Shown here: positions 10,750-23,083 of the stretch, one piece after another | Numbering within the stretch: the stretch's first letter is position 1 | Layout of the letters: each line of letters opens with the position of its first letter | NCBI GenBank assembly: GCA_030998015.1 | Contig: JARWMV010000018.1 | Location: 124,001-188,000, forward strand | From: Ceratorhiza oryzae-sativae | Taxonomy: Eukaryota; Basidiomycota; Agaricomycetes; Cantharellales; Ceratobasidiaceae | Reading direction: 5' to 3' | DNA: 64,000 nt | Program-made: the position numbers and the translations under genes | Notes under the pieces: model-generated | The model's input: only the letters and a program-made list of their open reading frames with translations | What the model was told of the DNA's origin: nothing | Databases searched by the model: none

Positions 10750-12404
10750 ATGCCGCCACTGGGTGTGTCGCCAACTCGGATGGCGCGTCGCGCGAGCCGG
10801 GTACGTGCGACCATCCGGCCAAACATTCTGCTGCTAACCTGTCTCTAGATCGTCTCGCGATCGCTCCAGGCCCGCCAGAACAATGTTGATTCAACGTACG
10901 CCCCTATCCAAGATCACATCAGCCGTACTGAAACACCGCGGGCAGCTCTCAGACATTGATCATCGTCGGTATCGTTTGCGGAGCCGTCGCAGCCATCGTC
11001 CTCGTTGGTATCCTCATCTACCTTGTCATCCAACAAAGGCGGCGTGACCAAACACACTCATCCTCCCGCATCCGCGTTGGGTACACCCAAACCAGAACCG
11101 TGTGCACAGACACATACGGGAGCACCTACAAAGAAACCCTCGACCAGTCTCAGAGCGGATACAAGTACGACCCCGAGAGCTCGTTGGGCCTGCCAGGGCA
11201 AAAGACCGGCGGGCTCCGACTGGACACTGCTCTGGCCCCGCCGAGACACACGAGTCTGATGCAGAGCGCGACGTCGCCCCCGCCTCAACATGCGCGACAC
11301 TGGCTGGGTCAGCCAATCCGACCGCATGCCGAGCTTCGCGTGGGGGATACTCTGGTCGATCGATCGGCGTCCTACGTCCCTCCAGCGCCGCCGTCGTGGG
11401 CATCCATCTGGCCCACCGAGAGCGGCTGGACTGGGCCAGGTGGCGATCCGAGTATACGGGACGAGGACTTTGGCGAGAGTTCGGACGAGTCCTCATCAGA
11501 AGATGGAAAGCGGCCTGACGCAAAGTCATCGGAACCCAACAGACACGACGCTGAGCCCAGCGAACACACGTTTGGGCCGTTTAATCTCAGCCCTACGCTT
11601 TTCCGAGGAACAAGGCGCAACGGTCCCGAGATCAACGACCAGCCGACAACGCCAACGATCGCCTCACCCATCTCCCATCCGCTGAGCGTTTCCTCTCTCA
11701 GCCTTGACGACGATGTCTACAAAACACCGCTCGCCGAAGATACGTACGCGCTCGAACGAAGCACTACCCGCAGTTTCACACTTGCATTTGGCACCGCTCG
11801 ATTGGGGGCCGCATCCGCTTCTCGCCTGGCCGGACACACTCGCACCCCGAGCTCGGTCCCGCTCACGCGTTCGACCACCCGGGTCACTCGGTCGAGCACC
11901 GTACGCACCGCCCACTCCGAAGCGTCGACCGTGAGCGGGCAGATTCTCTCGGCGTTCACAGGACGACTCGCCACGCCGCTTTTAAAGAGCGTCGAGTCCC
12001 TCAGGCGCGAGTATCTCTCTGCGGATCCAGTTCCCTCGGCGGCGCCGGGGAATATTCGACGATTGCCCGCGTTGCCCGATTCGGTTCCACCAGTACCGCC
12101 GCTGATTCCTGCCCAACCTGCGCTTCCTCATTCGTCCGGGTCCCCCATTTCTCCCCCTCCCGTCCCGCATTCGATTTCGCCTGCTCGACATCACGCTACG
12201 GCCCCAGCAGAGATCCCAATCAGGCCGCTGCCGGTTCCCACGCCCCCGAGTCTCTCTGGACGTACACCATCTCTCGGTGCTGATGATTCACGTGCGACAC
12301 CCAACAGTATTCCTAATCCAGCAAGTCCCCTACGATCGGTATCCGAGAACGCCTCGGCGGCGGTTATTCGGCCGTTGCCGATTCCCCCTGTTGTTCGGCC
12401 GTAG
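10750..12404 (+). CDS. Single-pass membrane protein, Pro/Ser-rich tail
   Basis: Predicted exons 10750-10800, 10849-10895 and 10946-12404 are in phase, giving about 518 aa. A short N-terminal region ending NNVDSTSQT precedes one strong transmembrane helix (LIIVGIVCGAVAAIVLVGILIYLVI) and a stop-transfer QQRRR. The remaining 450 or so residues form a low-complexity, presumably cytoplasmic tail rich in Ser, Thr and Pro, with PxPPxPP-type tracts near the end (LPALPDSVPPVPPLIP) that could bind SH3 or WW domains. The topology resembles fungal membrane sensors or anchors with a small outer domain, but no named domain is seen. The GC content is higher than in neighbouring genes. The N-terminus is uncertain: an upstream frame has a hydrophobic stretch but no good ATG. 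Confidence 0.65.
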
Positions 12405-13070
12405 AGTGGGGCGAGCAAGATCGATGCACCCGTATGTATGGTTGTATGGTTTCGGATTCGATTTTGTTCTAGATTGATTCAGCATTCGATGTATAGTAGT
12501 GCACTTATTTATCTGACAGCATAATTCGTTCCTGTTTCCCCTGGCAATTCATCATGATTCAAGCGGACGGCCGTGCGACTGAATCGATAGTTGACAAGTG
12601 TTCTCGCGAAGCCATTGGAAACCAATATCCGAGGTGGTAAAAGCGCTAATGATGCAACATTTGCAAGCAGCACGACCATAGTGTGCACGATGGGCGCACT
12701 ATTGAATTTGCTCTGCTATACATAGACCGAGTTGCTTCTAGGCTTCTAGGCTCGAGTTGCGAGGCTTATAAGTATATAAGAGTAATGGATTCGGGTTACT
12801 GCAATCCGGCGTAGAGAAGCACTATGTACAAGTGATAGACACTATTCATTACATCGATTGCAACGCATGAGTGAAAAGCGAGGTGCAAAGCATCGTAAAA
12901 TAAAATGAGAGAGTGGGAAGCACGTACATCGTTATCCATGGTCGTCGCGTTATAACACACCCGTCAACCCCTCTTCCACCGTGCCCACACCAAAAAGGGC
13001 AAATTATCTCATTCGAGCAAGTGAATTGGCATATTGAGTTGGGCGCGGCGTATATATTAGAGGAAACAGA
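12405..13070. other. Intergenic, tail-to-tail
   Basis: AT-richer spacer between the 3' ends at 12404 (+) and 13071 (-). No gene, RNA or repeat recognised. Confidence 0.5.
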
Positions 13071-15465
13071 CTATGCGCCTTTCAACGCGCGGGGTATGAT
13101 GGTCGCAGGAGAGGATCGAGTTATGCCCTAGGGACAGTCAGTTCAAGGCTAGGATGAAACGGTGATATCTACCCACGTTTTGATCCCATTCCAGTTGTGC
13201 ATAGAGCTCGGTGCCCCCAAACCTCAGTGCTATCCGGAATGCTATTTCGTAGTATACCCCATCAGCACCGATGCGTTTCTTGGCAATTTCTGCGAGGTTG
13301 TTCACAGTTGCATGTACGCTGCAAACATGTTGAAATCCAACAAGCACGTATCCTGAAGGTGAAAGCACAATTCAAAGCATCTGCATCGACGTAGAGTTGT
13401 TTTTACTGACCCTCTGCATTGGCTAACCAAGGACCGGGCGTCCCCGTCTCGTCAGTCCACGCATATATAGATGTCGTAGCAGTCAGTGAACGTGGTATAT
13501 CTCGCACTGTGCGTAGGTATCTTCGAGATATTGACTGGGTTTCATTCATCACAACACCCTGCCATTCTCATCAGTACAAGCCACAGGTCGAAAGAATGGA
13601 CTCACCCTGTCCACGATTTGTGACCAGCTGTTCCTCGCCCAGTTGCGGCCATCACTCGGGTCGAAATACCGCCGTCCCCGATGAGCTGGGTTTTTCGCAT
13701 CGTAAGGAATGGAGATATGCGTCCCATATTTCATGCGCGTGGCTCGGCTGATCACGCTCGATTTGGCGCACCAGATGACGGCACCATCAGAGGCTGCTTT
13801 CGATCTAAACAAACTCCGAGTTTAAATAACAGTTTCTATTATAAAATGAAACGCACGTGGGCTCGTTGGCGATTGTAACCGCACAACCGGGTGTGTTGAA
13901 CTTGCTCAAAATGATCTGACGCAGATAAGGGCTTTCGCCGAATCCACCAACCAGTAGGAGGTGCTAATCCAAACATTCATTGGAACCCAGGCATAAAATC
14001 TTTCCGCGGAAGTATTTCACCTTGCAAGAGAGTCCTTTCATTTGCTGCTGAACGCCTAAAATTATTTCGTCGATGAATTCGTCAAAGAACGACTGGATTG
14101 TTTCCCTGGCGAACGGAGGTTCTCGAATCTTTTTTCATTGCCAAATCGAAATGGAGACGACATACCCAAGTACTTTGATAGACCCTCGTCTCATCTGTAT
14201 TTCTGGCTTGCTCAGGTTGCAGCTTCGCATGGTGATACGGTATTCCGAGTTTGTTAGGTCGAACGACTTTTTAGTGGAGCTCTCGAAATCTTCGACGCCC
14301 TCTTGAAGGTAGTACTCGCAGTCTTCGTTTGCAAGTCCGAGAGAATGAAGAAGGGAGGCCAGGTGTTTTCGGCACTTGAGGTCTACGTATATACCTCCTG
14401 CCTGAATGCCTACATACTTTTAGTTTCGTTCAGCGGAGCTTAAATGCCAATTTACATGCCGAGGCCTTTTTCTCCTCAAGTTCAACGATAGGCGTCGTTG
14501 TTTTGACATTGTATGAAGTTATGTCGATGGTGGAACCGCCGGCATCGCAAACAATAAAGTCCATGTTGGGCTATACGTGACAAATGTATCACAAGGTCAT
14601 TCCTGAGCACAATTCAATCCTACCTTGAGCTCGTTGTGCAGATTCGAGTGGAACAGGCAAAAATGAACAGACGCCTCGCCTTCAGTGACAAAACGGATGT
14701 TCGTTGCTGCTTTGCATCTCGAGACGTAGGAAGCCTGAATGGCTGCCTCGCGCAGGATAGTCTGCTCGTTGAGCGTCCAGCCGTTTGGGTGCGACAGTAC
14801 CACAGTCTTGTTTGACCCATGTTCCTCCCAGATTTTCTGGCCATTAACCACGCGAGTTTCGAAAAACTGCTGAGTGTTCTTCATCAAGTATATCATGAAA
14901 TCCCTGTAGACCTGTTCAATTGAAACGCCATCCGGGAGCGCTTCATAGTTCGAATGAGTACGTCAAGTTTAAAAAAATGAAAGCATACGCCTCTCACGAT
15001 CGGGTTTCGAGTGGTGTTGCGTGGTCATGCTGTGTGGATGAAGGTGAAGCTTGAAATGTTGGGCCAAGGACCATCCCTGTTCATCCGCTTGTTCAAGCGC
15101 CTCTCGTCCCAAGGCCTCGGCCCCAAAGCAGACAGCCTGACAGGTAAAATAAAGAAAGGAATAGTTAGTTCCCCATTCGTGGAAATTGAATTGTGCTATG
15201 GACCTCTCTATTTCTGTTGTAGTAGATCAATGTCGGAATTTTGCTTTCGCCTTTATGCGCTTCTTGACCTGGCCATTTTGATACTCTCATCAGGGCTTGG
15301 GGGCTCCCTATAGCAGATGACATCAGCACAAATGAAGATCTATAGACGTTGAAGGTGACCTGGGTACAAGTAAGCAAACGAGACGGCGGTATACGTGGTT
15401 CCAATATCAATCCCGATAATAATTGCCGTCTGCCTTGGCCATGGCTCAACTTCAAAGACTCGCAT
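13071..15465 (-). CDS. Hsp70-like ATPase, tandem copy A
   Basis: About twelve short exons, in register with copy B (16190-18586), encode roughly 600 aa from the ATG at 15465 (MRVFEVEPWP). The order is phosphate-1 motif GIDIGTTYTAVSFAY, then GQEAHKGESKIPTLIYY, VLSHPNGWTLNEQ, RFVTEGEASVHFC, phosphate-2 motif CDAGGSTIDITSY, adenosine motif LLLVGGFGESPYLRQ, and the C-terminal YAWTDETGTPGPWLA...GTELYAQLEW. A last small exon after GTGGGT...CCTAG ends in ITRSSPATIIPRALKGA, which closely matches copy B and supports that join. The ATPase core is complete, whereas a canonical Hsp70 peptide-binding domain is not evident. Such proteins form expanded HSPA12-like families in agaricomycetes. I saw no disabling change. 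Role unknown. Confidence 0.85.
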
Positions 15466-16189
15466 GTTCAAACGAGCTCCGCTTATGTCTTGTTATTGAA
15501 GTTCAAAACTAACGAACCAGAAACGTCGCGGCCAGCTCGTGGAGCGGCGCTGGGACTGATCATGATTTATAAGGCATGAGGGCACAGATCACCGCGCTCA
15601 GCCGGCTCGCAATGCACGCAAGGCCGAGAGCATGAAAAGGCCGGCCGTTGCCGGGCACTTGAGATTGTTGGAGGATTCCCTCGTCCACAATACATGATCA
15701 AGCGTCAGCCCGATTTGGCATTCACGGTGGGCGGTGCGCACATTATACTCCTCATCAGTCCGGATGATGAGCAGAGGCTCGTCAAGGACCAAGACCGAAA
15801 CACACTGGAAAAACTCGAAGCGCGGTAGCGGGACTACGGGAGGTTAGATTACGCGTGAATGTGAAGCGAAGAGGAAACATATCGCTCAGTTGATGTGGTC
15901 GAGCGAATGCACACTGAACACTAACAGTGGCCCAAGGGTTCGTGCGTCTAAACATAAGTAAATAGGAGTGGCGGACATAGTATTGCCGCTGTCCAACTGC
16001 AGATGTTTCAGTAGACTGAGCAGCGTGCTGCAATATGGGTCTGCACCCAACCTCGGTTCCACATATTTGTCAGCTATCCCATTTCTACAAGCTCGCGCGA
16101 TTAGGACACTCAGGACTCGACAAACACATTATATTTAAGCTAAACAGTCGATATACTTGAATATGCGGATACAAGCAAGAGAAAATACG
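15466..16189. other. Spacer between Hsp70-like copies
   Basis: About 720 bp separating the start of copy A from the stop of copy B. It should contain the promoter of copy A. No coding motif, RNA or repeat recognised. Confidence 0.45.
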
Positions 16190-18586
16190 CTATACGTCTT
16201 TCAACGCGCGTGTTATAATAGTCGCAGGAGAAGACCGAGTCCTTCCCTAAGACATGTCAGCTAAAGGCAACTATTCAGGGATACGCTCTACCTACATTTT
16301 GCTCCCATTCCAATTGCGCATAAAGCTCAGTGCCCCCAAACCTCAATGCTATCCTGAATGAGATCTCATAATATACGCCATCCGAACCGACGCGCTTCTT
16401 TGCAATTTCTTGGAGGTTGTTCACGGTTGCGTGAACCTGGCAAACATGTTCGAATCCGGCCAACACATAGCCTGGATAGAGCTCTTGAGTTAAGCGAATG
16501 CCTTTATAGCCAGATAGCCCTCCAACCTTCAGTGTTAGCCAACCAGAGGCCAGGTGTCCTCGTCTCGTCTGTCCAAGCATATATAGAGGTTGTAGCGATC
16601 AGCGATTGTGGTATTTCTCGCATCGTTCGTTTGTATTTTTGAGATATCGCGTTGGTTTCATTGATCACAACACCCTGTGATATGCGTCAGTGGCGAGTCT
16701 GAATGAGAAAAACGAGGTGCACGCCTTGTCGACAATTTGTGACCAGCTATTTCTTGCCCAGCTACGACCGTCGCTGGGATCGAAAAATCGGCGTCCCTGA
16801 TGCGCAGGGTTTTTCGCGTCGTATGGTATCGAAACATTTGCTCCGTATTTTACGCGGGTGGCTCGGCTGACGACACTTGATTTTGCGCACCAAATGACCG
16901 CACCATCCGAGACTGCCTTCGAACTAAATAACGCCCTGAGTCATTCACGAGAATCTTGAGGATAAAGCTGAACATACGTTGAGTCGTTTGCGATGGTAAC
17001 CGCACAACCACGAGCGTTGAACTTTTTTAAAATGATTTGGCGCAAGTAAGGACTTTCGCCGAATCCACCGACTAGTAGCAGGTGCTAATCGAAACAGGGA
17101 TCAAACGAGGCAATAAGTATCTGCGGCGGAAACTCACCTTGCAAGCTGTTCCCTGCATTTGCTGCTGTATTCCTGATATAATTTGGTCTATAAATTCGTC
17201 GAAGAACGATTGAACTGTTTCTCTGGGGAGGCAGAACAATCAGGACTTATTCATCACATAATTCAACTAAAAACTACATACCCGAGCACTTTAATGGAGC
17301 CCCGTCGCATCTGTATTTCAGGCCTAGTGAGATTGCAGCTCCGTATGGTAACACGGAATTCCGAGTTTGTTAGGTCGAATGACTTCTTTGTCGAGTTTTC
17401 AAAATCTTCAACGCCCTCTTGAAGATAGTACTCGCAGTCTTCGTTCGAGAGACCCAATGAGTGGAGTAGCGAAGTGAGGTGCTTCCGGCATTTGAGATCA
17501 ACGTAAATGCCACCCGACTGAATGCCTGCGGGGTATTAGTTTGGCTAGATGCGACACGAATCGTTACTTACAAGCTGATGCCTTTTTTTCTTCCAGTTCT
17601 AGTATAGGTGCCGTAGATTTGACGTTGTAAGCAGTTATGTCGACGGTGGAGCCACCGGCGTCGCAAACGATAAAGTTTACGTTTGGCTTTACGCGATAGA
17701 TGAGTGATTGGAACATACATAGGCACGATTCAAATTTTACCTTGAGCTCGTTGTGCAAATTCGAGTGGAACAGACAAAAATGAACAGACGCCTCGCCTTC
17801 AGTGACGAAACGAATGTTCGCCTTAGCTTTAGATTTGGGGACGTACCCGGCCTGAACCGCCGCCTCACGCAGGATAGTCTGCTCGTTGAGCGTCCAGCCG
17901 TTTGGGTGCGACAGTACCACAGTCTTGTTTGACCCATGCTCCTCCCAGATTTTTTGGCCATGAACCACGCGAGTTTCGAAAAACTGCTGAGTGTTCTTCA
18001 TCAGGTATATCATGAAATCCCTGTAGACCTGTTCAATTGAAACACCATCGGGGAGGGCTGTATAGTTTGAATGCGAATTCGTTTAGAGACCCAGAAAACT
18101 TAGGATGTCTCTTACGATCCGGTTTTGAGTGATGCTCAGTTGTCATGCTGTGTGGGTGAAGGTGAAGTTTGAAGTGACGAGCCAAGGACCAACCCTCCTC
18201 ATCCGCCCGTTCAAACGCATCCCTTCCTGATGCTTCGGCACCAAAGCAGACGGCCTGAGAGATAATAAACTCGTAGTTAGCCTTCAGCTCAGTCGAAATT
18301 CAGTTGTGTCATGAACCTCTCCGCTTTTGTTGTAATAGACCAGGGTTGGGATTTTGCTCTCTCCTCTATGTGCCTCTTGTCCAGGCCATTTGGATACTCG
18401 CATGAGAGATTGTGGGCTCCCTGATGTAGGTGACACGGTCGTGAGCAAAAATCTAAAGATTGTGGCCGAGTCCGCCGTACCTGGATACATATAAGCGAAG
18501 GAAACAGCACTATAAGTGGTTCCGATATCTATTCCAATGATAATACCGGTTTGCTGTGACCATGGTTTTTCCGCAAAGACTCGCAT
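16190..18586 (-). CDS. Hsp70-like ATPase, tandem copy B, 598 aa
   Basis: Twelve predicted exons sum to an exact 598-aa frame: 18481-18586, 18317-18420, 18116-18254, 17741-18057, 17572-17686, 17282-17525, 17138-17222, 16978-17084, 16725-16923, 16527-16674, 16296-16471 and 16190-16246. Motifs parallel copy A: GIDIGTTYSAVSFAY, SHPNGWTLNEQ, VTEGEASVHFC, CDAGGSTVDITAY, LLLVGGFGESPYLRQ, YAWTDETRTPG. The second intron starts GTTCAT (GTCCAT in copy A). The intron between exons 9 and 10 begins GC, whereas the same intron in copy A begins GT. Sequence and intron conservation indicate a recent tandem duplication. Function beyond ATP binding is unknown. Confidence 0.85.
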
Positions 18587-19321
18587 GCTAGGAACTCGAG
18601 TAGCACTTTTTCTAGCTTCGTGGTGGATGTTCGAACTAACGAGTCCCGTACGCGAAAGCCAGGTTTAAGTCCACGTGTGGACCACTATTTTTGACATTTC
18701 TCGGCGGTGCCTGCTTCAGGAAGTCCATCGGAGACCACTATCCCAGATTTGCTGTGATGCCCGTTGATCACGTTACGGCAGTCACGATGCCTGTCAAGCC
18801 CAGCGCTCCTTCCACTTGCTTGAATGTATTGAAAACTCGGAGGCATCGTATGCACCAAGGTTGAACGAGAGGGCTGAGCGCAAGGGCAACGAAGGCTGGC
18901 CACCGACCCAGTGAGCCGGGATGCAATTCGAGCAAACCAAATGGGCGTCGGATGAGAGACGGTTAAGGCGGACGGAAGGGTATATGCTGTTATTCCATGG
19001 TCGAAAAGTTGTGCATACATGGGAAATAAAAACAGTGGCCCAAGGACTCGAGCAAACATTCAGAAGCAGCCAGAGCGCGAGGTCAAGGGGAGATACACGG
19101 TAGGACTACGACCGGGGGTAGAGAAGGACTGATAAAAATAAGACTAAAAAATTAAGCCATCGTTGATTCGAGCAGAAATACCCGTCAGGGACCAAGACCC
19201 CACAAACCCAAGGTGTTGCTGGGTGAGCAAGGAGGGCGCGGCAGCTTCCATCACGTAATCACAACAAGCGCCCGTCTGATTCAGCATTGGTGCGTGGCAT
19301 ATCGCTCAGCTTTTGACACTG
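18587..19321. other. Divergent intergenic region
   Basis: This lies between the divergent starts at 18586 (-) and 19322 (+) and presumably carries both promoters. A minus-strand open stretch of 124 codons (18685-19059) has a hydrophobic start but no supporting splice pattern or motif; not called. Confidence 0.4.
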
Positions 19322-22300
19322 ATGGCCGACAGCAACTCAGAAGTGAGTTTGAATGTTCCAGTATCCTTACCACATTGACAGGTTTAGGCGGAATTAAAAC
19401 TTGGCGCATTTAGGTTCACCGACCGGGATGCGTCGAAAGCCCGTCATGAGGTCGAGGAAAAAGAATCGTCTGGAGTAAGCAAAGCTCTTTCTCTTGGGAG
19501 TATTTAACGATTGTCTAACCTAATTCAGGGAAACCCGAAAATTGACCACAATCCGGCTATCCATCCCTTCGGCCGGTCTACAGCATCTGAGCGGATGAAG
19601 TCGGACAAGCCCGGAGAGGAGCTCGCCGAAGGTGCCGCTATATGGGATTTATATTTAGAGGAGGCCAATAGACACGATCAAGAAATGATCAAGGCGAGGA
19701 ATTCAAGTCTTGACATGCTACTTTTATTTGTGAGTGACTTCAACTTGGCTGGGTAGTGACACTAACGTTTGAATGAAAGGCGGCCCTCTTCTCAGCTATT
19801 GTCACTGCATTCCTTATAGAGTCAAAAGCCCTGTTACAACAAGACCCGGCAGATACTTCCATTGTGCTTTTGACTCTCATTGCTCAGTCTCAGCGGCGTA
19901 TGGAACTGGGTCTCCCCCCGCTCTTCGATTCGAGCTCGCCCATAGCTGCTCCAGACTTTTCGCCCTCCTCGTCTGCTCGCTGGGTCAATGCCATTTGGTT
20001 TACCTCGCTTGGACTCTCCCTTGCAGCAGCGCTGATCGCTATGCTTGGAAAAGAGTGGCTGGCAGCATACCTTGATTCTCGTCCTCGACCTGCGCACAAT
20101 CATACAATAATTCGCCAATCACGTCTCGAGGGGCTTGAAGATTGGTGGGCTCTTCATATAATCGCATTTTTACCTTCTGTCTTGCACGCGGCACTTCTAT
20201 TGTTCTCTATCGGGCTAGTATTATATCTGTGGACCATAGACACGGCGATCGCTGCCGTGGTCGCGGGTCTGACAGGATTTACTGTGTTATTTTATATCAC
20301 CACGGCAATACTAGGGGCAATATACGAGTTTTGTCCTTTCGCGACTCAAATCTCTGGCTACCTACAAGGGATCTACTGCAAAATCATGAAGCAACAAAAA
20401 TCGACTCACTCGAGGATGAGCAGTATTCACAGGGATCTTCGGGCTCTGCTTTGGCTGGCCAATCACGCAAGCGATCCCGCTATAACCGACAGCGCGTACC
20501 AAGCTCTGGCTGGGATTCAAAGCCGTTCTAACACGGTGCAAGTATATAATGCCGAATTCGAAGGTCAAGGTTCTGAATCGCTAATTACCAAGATGCCTAT
20601 ACGACTGGACAAAAATACATCATTATGGTCATTATTGAGTGACCTATTGGCACGATTTGATTGCGTAATGAACGATCGCGGTCTAATTACCGAGAACTGT
20701 GGGACGAATGCAGCACGGTACGCGGTTGCTGTACGAAATTTACTGTCCATTCTTCGCCACTCCAGCCGTCCAAACGAGAGAATGATGAACGTTCAAAACG
20801 ACCTCTCCGTCGATCCTGGCGATGAGAGGTTTACTGGGCTCGAGGTGCGTAACCGCTATTCCGGCTATTCTGATGACTGTCTCAATTCTATGGGGACTTA
20901 TAGATATTGTCCTTGAGACCATTGGCGCTGATCGGAAACCTGTGGCATGATACTCCGGCGTTGAACGCGAGTGCCTACGCTGGATTTCTTGCCGCTGAGC
21001 TTGAGCTGTTGAGCATGGCGGCATCTGATGTGGCCATGAAAATGACTGATCAACAAGAGAAAGGGTCCCTCCTCAATCTGCGGGATGGTATCCCTAAACT
21101 ATTTGCCCAATCAGAGCCATACCGAATCGATATCCTTCCGGCTCATCTATCGGTTGGTCTCGATCATCAAATATCCCTATTACGGGCGCGTTATAGTTGT
21201 GCACTGGTGCGCGCCACACAGCTTTTGCGATTCCACCTCTTCTCAGAGGTTTCTTTGGAGTCAAATTCGGTGGTCGCACTAGCGAACTCAATGTGTACCG
21301 GGGGGCGATGCGATGTGCTCAATCCCATCGATTCTATCAGCACACATCATCCTACACAGGAAACGCAACATAAGAGATACCGCTTTGTAATGCCGATTTA
21401 TCGCAGCGATAAAATCATCATTCGGTCTGATGATTTACGAATTGGACCTCTGGGAACATTGGTCCTCATCCTGCGCACACGCCCGATGGCCTCTGACGAC
21501 TCTCTACTTGAGCTACGAATGGCTGCCCTCGATGCACTCTCGGCTTTGGCTCCGGTGTTACTGCAACAGATTCTTGGACTCGACCGGAACGAATTAGTTG
21601 AAGCATACAATTTCAGAGACTGGCCATACAAGCCAAAGGCCAATCTACTTGGCGCCGGATACCTGGTCGTGCGACAAATGCTCCTTACCCTTCGTTATCT
21701 TGGGACCTGTTTCGATCGTTCGACCGAGCATATGATGTTCTGCAATGATATGGCGCAGCTTATCTTTGAATACATGGAAGAGTCCAAGGGGGCCGCATAC
21801 AGCCAGGGTCCCGGGCTAGCAATCGTGCACAACTCCGAAGACCTTGTCCCTATCCTTGAGTACATTGGATCGAGCGAATCAAACCTTGGTAACCTACCAA
21901 CGAGTCTGGTAGACAAGTTAATGGGTTTTTTGACATTTCGACTTGGAACCGAACAGGATGCACTGTTTGACATTTGGTTCACGCCAAAATGCTACTTTGC
22001 GCTGATACAAATCATGAAGCATGTAGAGGTTAGCCCTCGTCTGGCAAGGAACATCTTCGATGCAATGGTCCGGCGTTTGCGCCGTCACAATGACGGCGAT
22101 GACGGTCAAACTCTCGAACGGAGCGAAACCCCGCCGATTGACTATTTGCGTCAATTTACTCACACCAGCCAGGGGTTCAAAGCTCTGGTCACCCTGGCAA
22201 ATAAAGAGCACCTGAAACCCCCAGTGGTTGATTTTATCGCCCAGTTGTATCATATGGCCAGCGGTCGCGATCGAGTGTCCGGCTTCGAATCAATCCAAAT

Positions 22301-22660
22301 TTCATCCGTTGCGGTCCCAGGGCTTTCAAATGCGGTCTCTGTTTGTATCCAACATATGCTATCTGAGGGCGATCGAGAGGAAGACCTTTTGGCTTTCTTG
22401 GAGGACGCCTTTGTCCTGGTCATGGTGGCTTCCGAACTAGAGGAATCCAAGGAGTACCTGATACAACACTCAATATACCAAGAACTCTACAACTCGTGCT
22501 GGTCATTCAATAATTCCCGAGGCGGATCTCTGCGGCAAAGCATATACATCCAGGGAGTTCAGCTTGGCATTGGGCTTGAAGGTAAGTTGCATGTCTGATC
22601 CATGTATTGTATCGTATTTACCCATCCGATTCAGAATGGCATAGCACCGATGAAGATTAG
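19322..22660 (+). CDS. DUF6535-domain membrane protein, 1025 aa
   Basis: Six exons (19322-19342, 19388-19474, 19529-19729, 19780-20844, 20904-22581, 22635-22660) join exactly in phase to 1025 aa. Residues about 70-260 match the fungal DUF6535 family: GAAIWDLYLEEANRHDQEMI leads into a first membrane helix (LLLFAALFSAIVTAFL), then WVNAIWFTSLGLSLAAALIA, GKEWLAAYLDSRPRPAH, and two more hydrophobic pairs (FLPSVLHAALLLFSIGLVLYLW, AVVAGLTGFTVLFYITTAIL). The long C-terminal part (about 750 residues) is soluble, helical and unassigned. Its role is unknown. DUF6535 proteins are typically N-terminal four-helix membrane anchors with variable C-terminal regions and occur in large lineage-specific families. 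The last exon adds only EWHSTDED but follows good splice signals. Confidence 0.85.
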
Positions 22661-23083
22661 ATTTCGATATCATTAATATGATCGTTATGTGTTCTGTCTG
22701 GGCGGTTGTGGGACAGTCCAAAGGCGGCCGACCAGAGTGGCGAAACATCTTTACACACCTAGATTAGGATCGGCCGTATAACATACCGGAATTTTCAATC
22801 AAAGTTTTAAATATCCGAATAGACATAACATTTAGGAAAGGAGAGCTAGAGAGTGAATGAAATATATGACATCGGCTAGTCTTCCTTTGATCTATTCGAA
22901 TCAATAGAATCTGCGCTGGATCTTCTTGTCTCTCGGCTGCTCATCTTCACGTTGGATTTATGCAAGCTTTAGCACTGCGATTTATATTCTCTAAATTAAG
23001 TTTTTGGGATGGGGGCATCGCTTTTGTAATGCAACGGCTAGATGATGATAAAACTGACTCTGCCCATGAGAGCGCTTCAAACT
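22661..23083. other. Intergenic, tail-to-tail
   Basis: AT-rich spacer between the DUF6535 gene and the ERV46-like pseudogene. Nothing recognised. Confidence 0.5.
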
